A DNA stretch of 7,386 nucleotides from an uncultured Oscillospiraceae bacterium. Lineage in GTDB: Bacteria > Bacillota > Clostridia > Oscillospirales > Acutalibacteraceae. A program made the position numbers and the translations under genes. Within the stretch, counting starts at the first letter, position 1. The number at the start of each line of letters is the position of its first letter. Shown piece by piece: positions 6,418-7,386 of the stretch. The notes under the pieces are model-generated. The model was not told where the DNA came from. It was given only the letters and a program-made list of their open reading frames with translations, and made no database searches. Location: NCBI GenBank assembly GCA_958354085.1, contig CATWUX010000115.1, positions 1 through 7,386 on the forward strand, given 5' to 3'.

Positions 6418-6445
6418 CGGTCGGAAACATTGACTTTTCCGACCG
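6418..6445. promoter_or_regulatory. Perfect 10+10 bp inverted repeat spanning the secD -35 box
   Basis: CGGTCGGAAA (6418-6427) and TTTCCGACCG (6436-6445) are exact reverse complements separated by 8 bp. The secD -35 hexamer TTGACT (6430-6435) falls entirely in that spacer. A bound dimer would block polymerase, so an operator is the simplest reading. As RNA from upstream readthrough the same sequence forms a 10-pair hairpin followed only by TTT, which could also help terminate the aminotransferase transcript. Confidence 0.6.
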
Positions 6446-6458
6446 TTTCCCATATAAT
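6430..6458 (+). promoter_or_regulatory. Near-consensus sigma-A promoter of secD
   Basis: TTGACT (6430-6435) is followed after 17 bp by a perfect TATAAT (6453-6458). Transcription would begin near 6465, giving a leader of about 50 nt. That leader holds a small TGCCG/CGGCA hairpin (6472-6487) and the GGAGG ribosome site (6502-6506). Confidence 0.85.
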
Positions 6459-6514
6459 GAACAGTATTGATTGCCGTGTATGCGGCACAAAGTAAGCATT
6501 TGGAGGACAAGCCG

Positions 6515-7386
6515 ATGAAGCGAACTGCAAAACCTGTATTCTTCATCGTTGCACTGTTGATTCTGGCATTGGCCTACACCTCGTTTTTCGGTGTGTATAC
6601 CTATTATGGCGACAGGCGCGATACCGTCATCCGCGGAGCTGCGGATATCCGTTTCGGCATTGATATCCGAGGCGGTGTGGATGTTACTTTTGGTCCCAAG
6701 GGCGAGGTTGGCTCTGTGACAGACGAGCAGATGCAGAGCATCCAGCAGATTATTTCCCGCCGTCTGGTGCTCAACAACATTACCGACTATGAGGTGTATT
6801 CCGATACCACCAACAAGCAGGTCATCGTTCGCTATCCGTGGAAGAGTGACGAAACCGATTTTGATGCGACTGCGGCGATCGCCGAATTGGGCAAGACCGC
6901 GTCGCTGGAATTCCGTATCGGCTCCGAGACCGAGACAGTCAAGGACGAAAACGGCAATGTACTTAAAGATGAAAACGGACAGGATATCGTCCGTCCGACC
7001 GGAGAATTGGTGCTGACCGGCGCAGACGTTGCTTCGGCTTCGGCGTTCCCGATGCAGGATCAGACAACCGGCGTCATCACGCCTGCGGTTGAGCTGAAGC
7101 TGGAGGCGTCCGGCAAGGAGAAATTTGCCGCGGCGACCGAGAAGCAGGCCGCGACGCAAGGCACGATTTCCATCTGGCTGGACGGAGAATTGCTGTCCGC
7201 TCCAACGGTTAAAGAGAAGATCAGCGACGGTGTTGCCACCATTTCCGGCGGCTATGCCGATATGAAGGACGCTACGCAGGACGCGAACCTGATCAGCTCC
7301 GGTGCGTTGCCTTTTGAAATCGAGGCCAAGAGCAGCGGCACCATTTCACCGACGCTGGGCATGAAGGCGCTGGATGTGATGGTGAT
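6515..7386 (+). CDS. secD: Protein translocase subunit SecD (5' part, cut by window edge)
   Basis: The first 290 residues of SecD, or of a SecDF fusion, are visible, and the frame is open at the window end. SecD is a membrane partner of SecYEG that uses the proton gradient to help pull exported proteins across the cytoplasmic membrane. A first transmembrane helix lies at about residues 7-28 (PVFFIVALLILALAYTSFF). It is followed by the conserved FGIDIRGGVDVTF (47-59) and the large extracytoplasmic P1 domain. Its typical blocks are visible: AVELKLEASGKEKFAAAT, ISIWLDGELLSAPTV and LISSGALPFEIE. SPTLGMKALD then precedes the second membrane segment. The start is ATG at 6515, 8 nt after GGAGG (6502-6506). 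A short KDENG duplication sits in the P1 region at 143-155. Whether secF is fused or separate cannot be seen here. Confidence 0.95.
   Translation, partial: MKRTAKPVFFIVALLILALAYTSFFGVYTYYGDRRDTVIRGAADIRFGIDIRGGVDVTFGPKGEVGSVTDEQMQSIQQIISRRLVLNNITDYEVYSDTTNKQVIVRYPWKSDETDFDATAAIAELGKTASLEFRIGSETETVKDENGNVLKDENGQDIVRPTGELVLTGADVASASAFPMQDQTTGVITPAVELKLEASGKEKFAAATEKQAATQGTISIWLDGELLSAPTVKEKISDGVATISGGYADMKDATQDANLISSGALPFEIEAKSSGTISPTLGMKALDVMV

Noticed and set aside
6480..6518. 12-codon upstream frame (MRHKVSIWRTSR) whose TGA overlaps the secD ATG, considered as a translocation-sensing leader peptide
   Set aside because: It has no Shine-Dalgarno sequence, lacks a signal-like or hydrophobic segment, and its 3' half is simply the secD ribosome site. 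The ATGA overlap is probably chance.

Overview
The window reads as a chromosomal segment of a GC-rich Gram-positive (Firmicutes/Bacillota) bacterium, most likely a clostridial member of the Oscillospiraceae/Ruminococcaceae type. The grounds are strong AGGAGG-type ribosome binding sites in front of nearly every gene, near-consensus sigma-A promoters with 17-bp spacers, and families typical of that group: a YpsA-like SLOG protein, a DUF815 ATPase, a class Ic aminotransferase and an XRE regulator with a Cys/Gly repeat tail. This placement is inference; no rRNA or tRNA is present to confirm it. I see no mobile element, CRISPR array, phage gene or toxin module.

Layout. The left part (14-1340) carries two minus-strand genes. 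The first is an XRE-type regulator whose C-terminal half is built from GCDLNC repeats. Upstream of it lies a YpsA-like SLOG-fold gene with its own terminator. A compact divergent promoter region (1341-1473) separates these from a plus-strand cluster (1474-4917): a DUF815 AAA+-type ATPase, a 110-residue conserved-looking protein of unknown function, a class IIA HAD phosphatase, and an AraC-type regulator with an N-terminal cupin. Gaps are 24, 10 and 50 bp, so the first three, and perhaps all four, are probably co-transcribed from the promoter at 1411-1439.

The right part holds two separately promoted genes: a class Ic (PF12897-type) aminotransferase (5083-6366) and the 5' part of secD (6515 to the window edge). 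Both have textbook TTGACT-N17 promoters, and both promoters carry symmetric sequence at the -35 region. The aminotransferase promoter has TTGCAA boxes 22 bp apart. The secD promoter has a perfect 10+10 bp inverted repeat with the -35 hexamer in its spacer.

Most of the window is ordinary core-genome content. The parts worth a second look are the repeat-tailed regulator, the two symmetric promoter elements and the unassigned 110-residue protein. I found no convincing complete new biological system.
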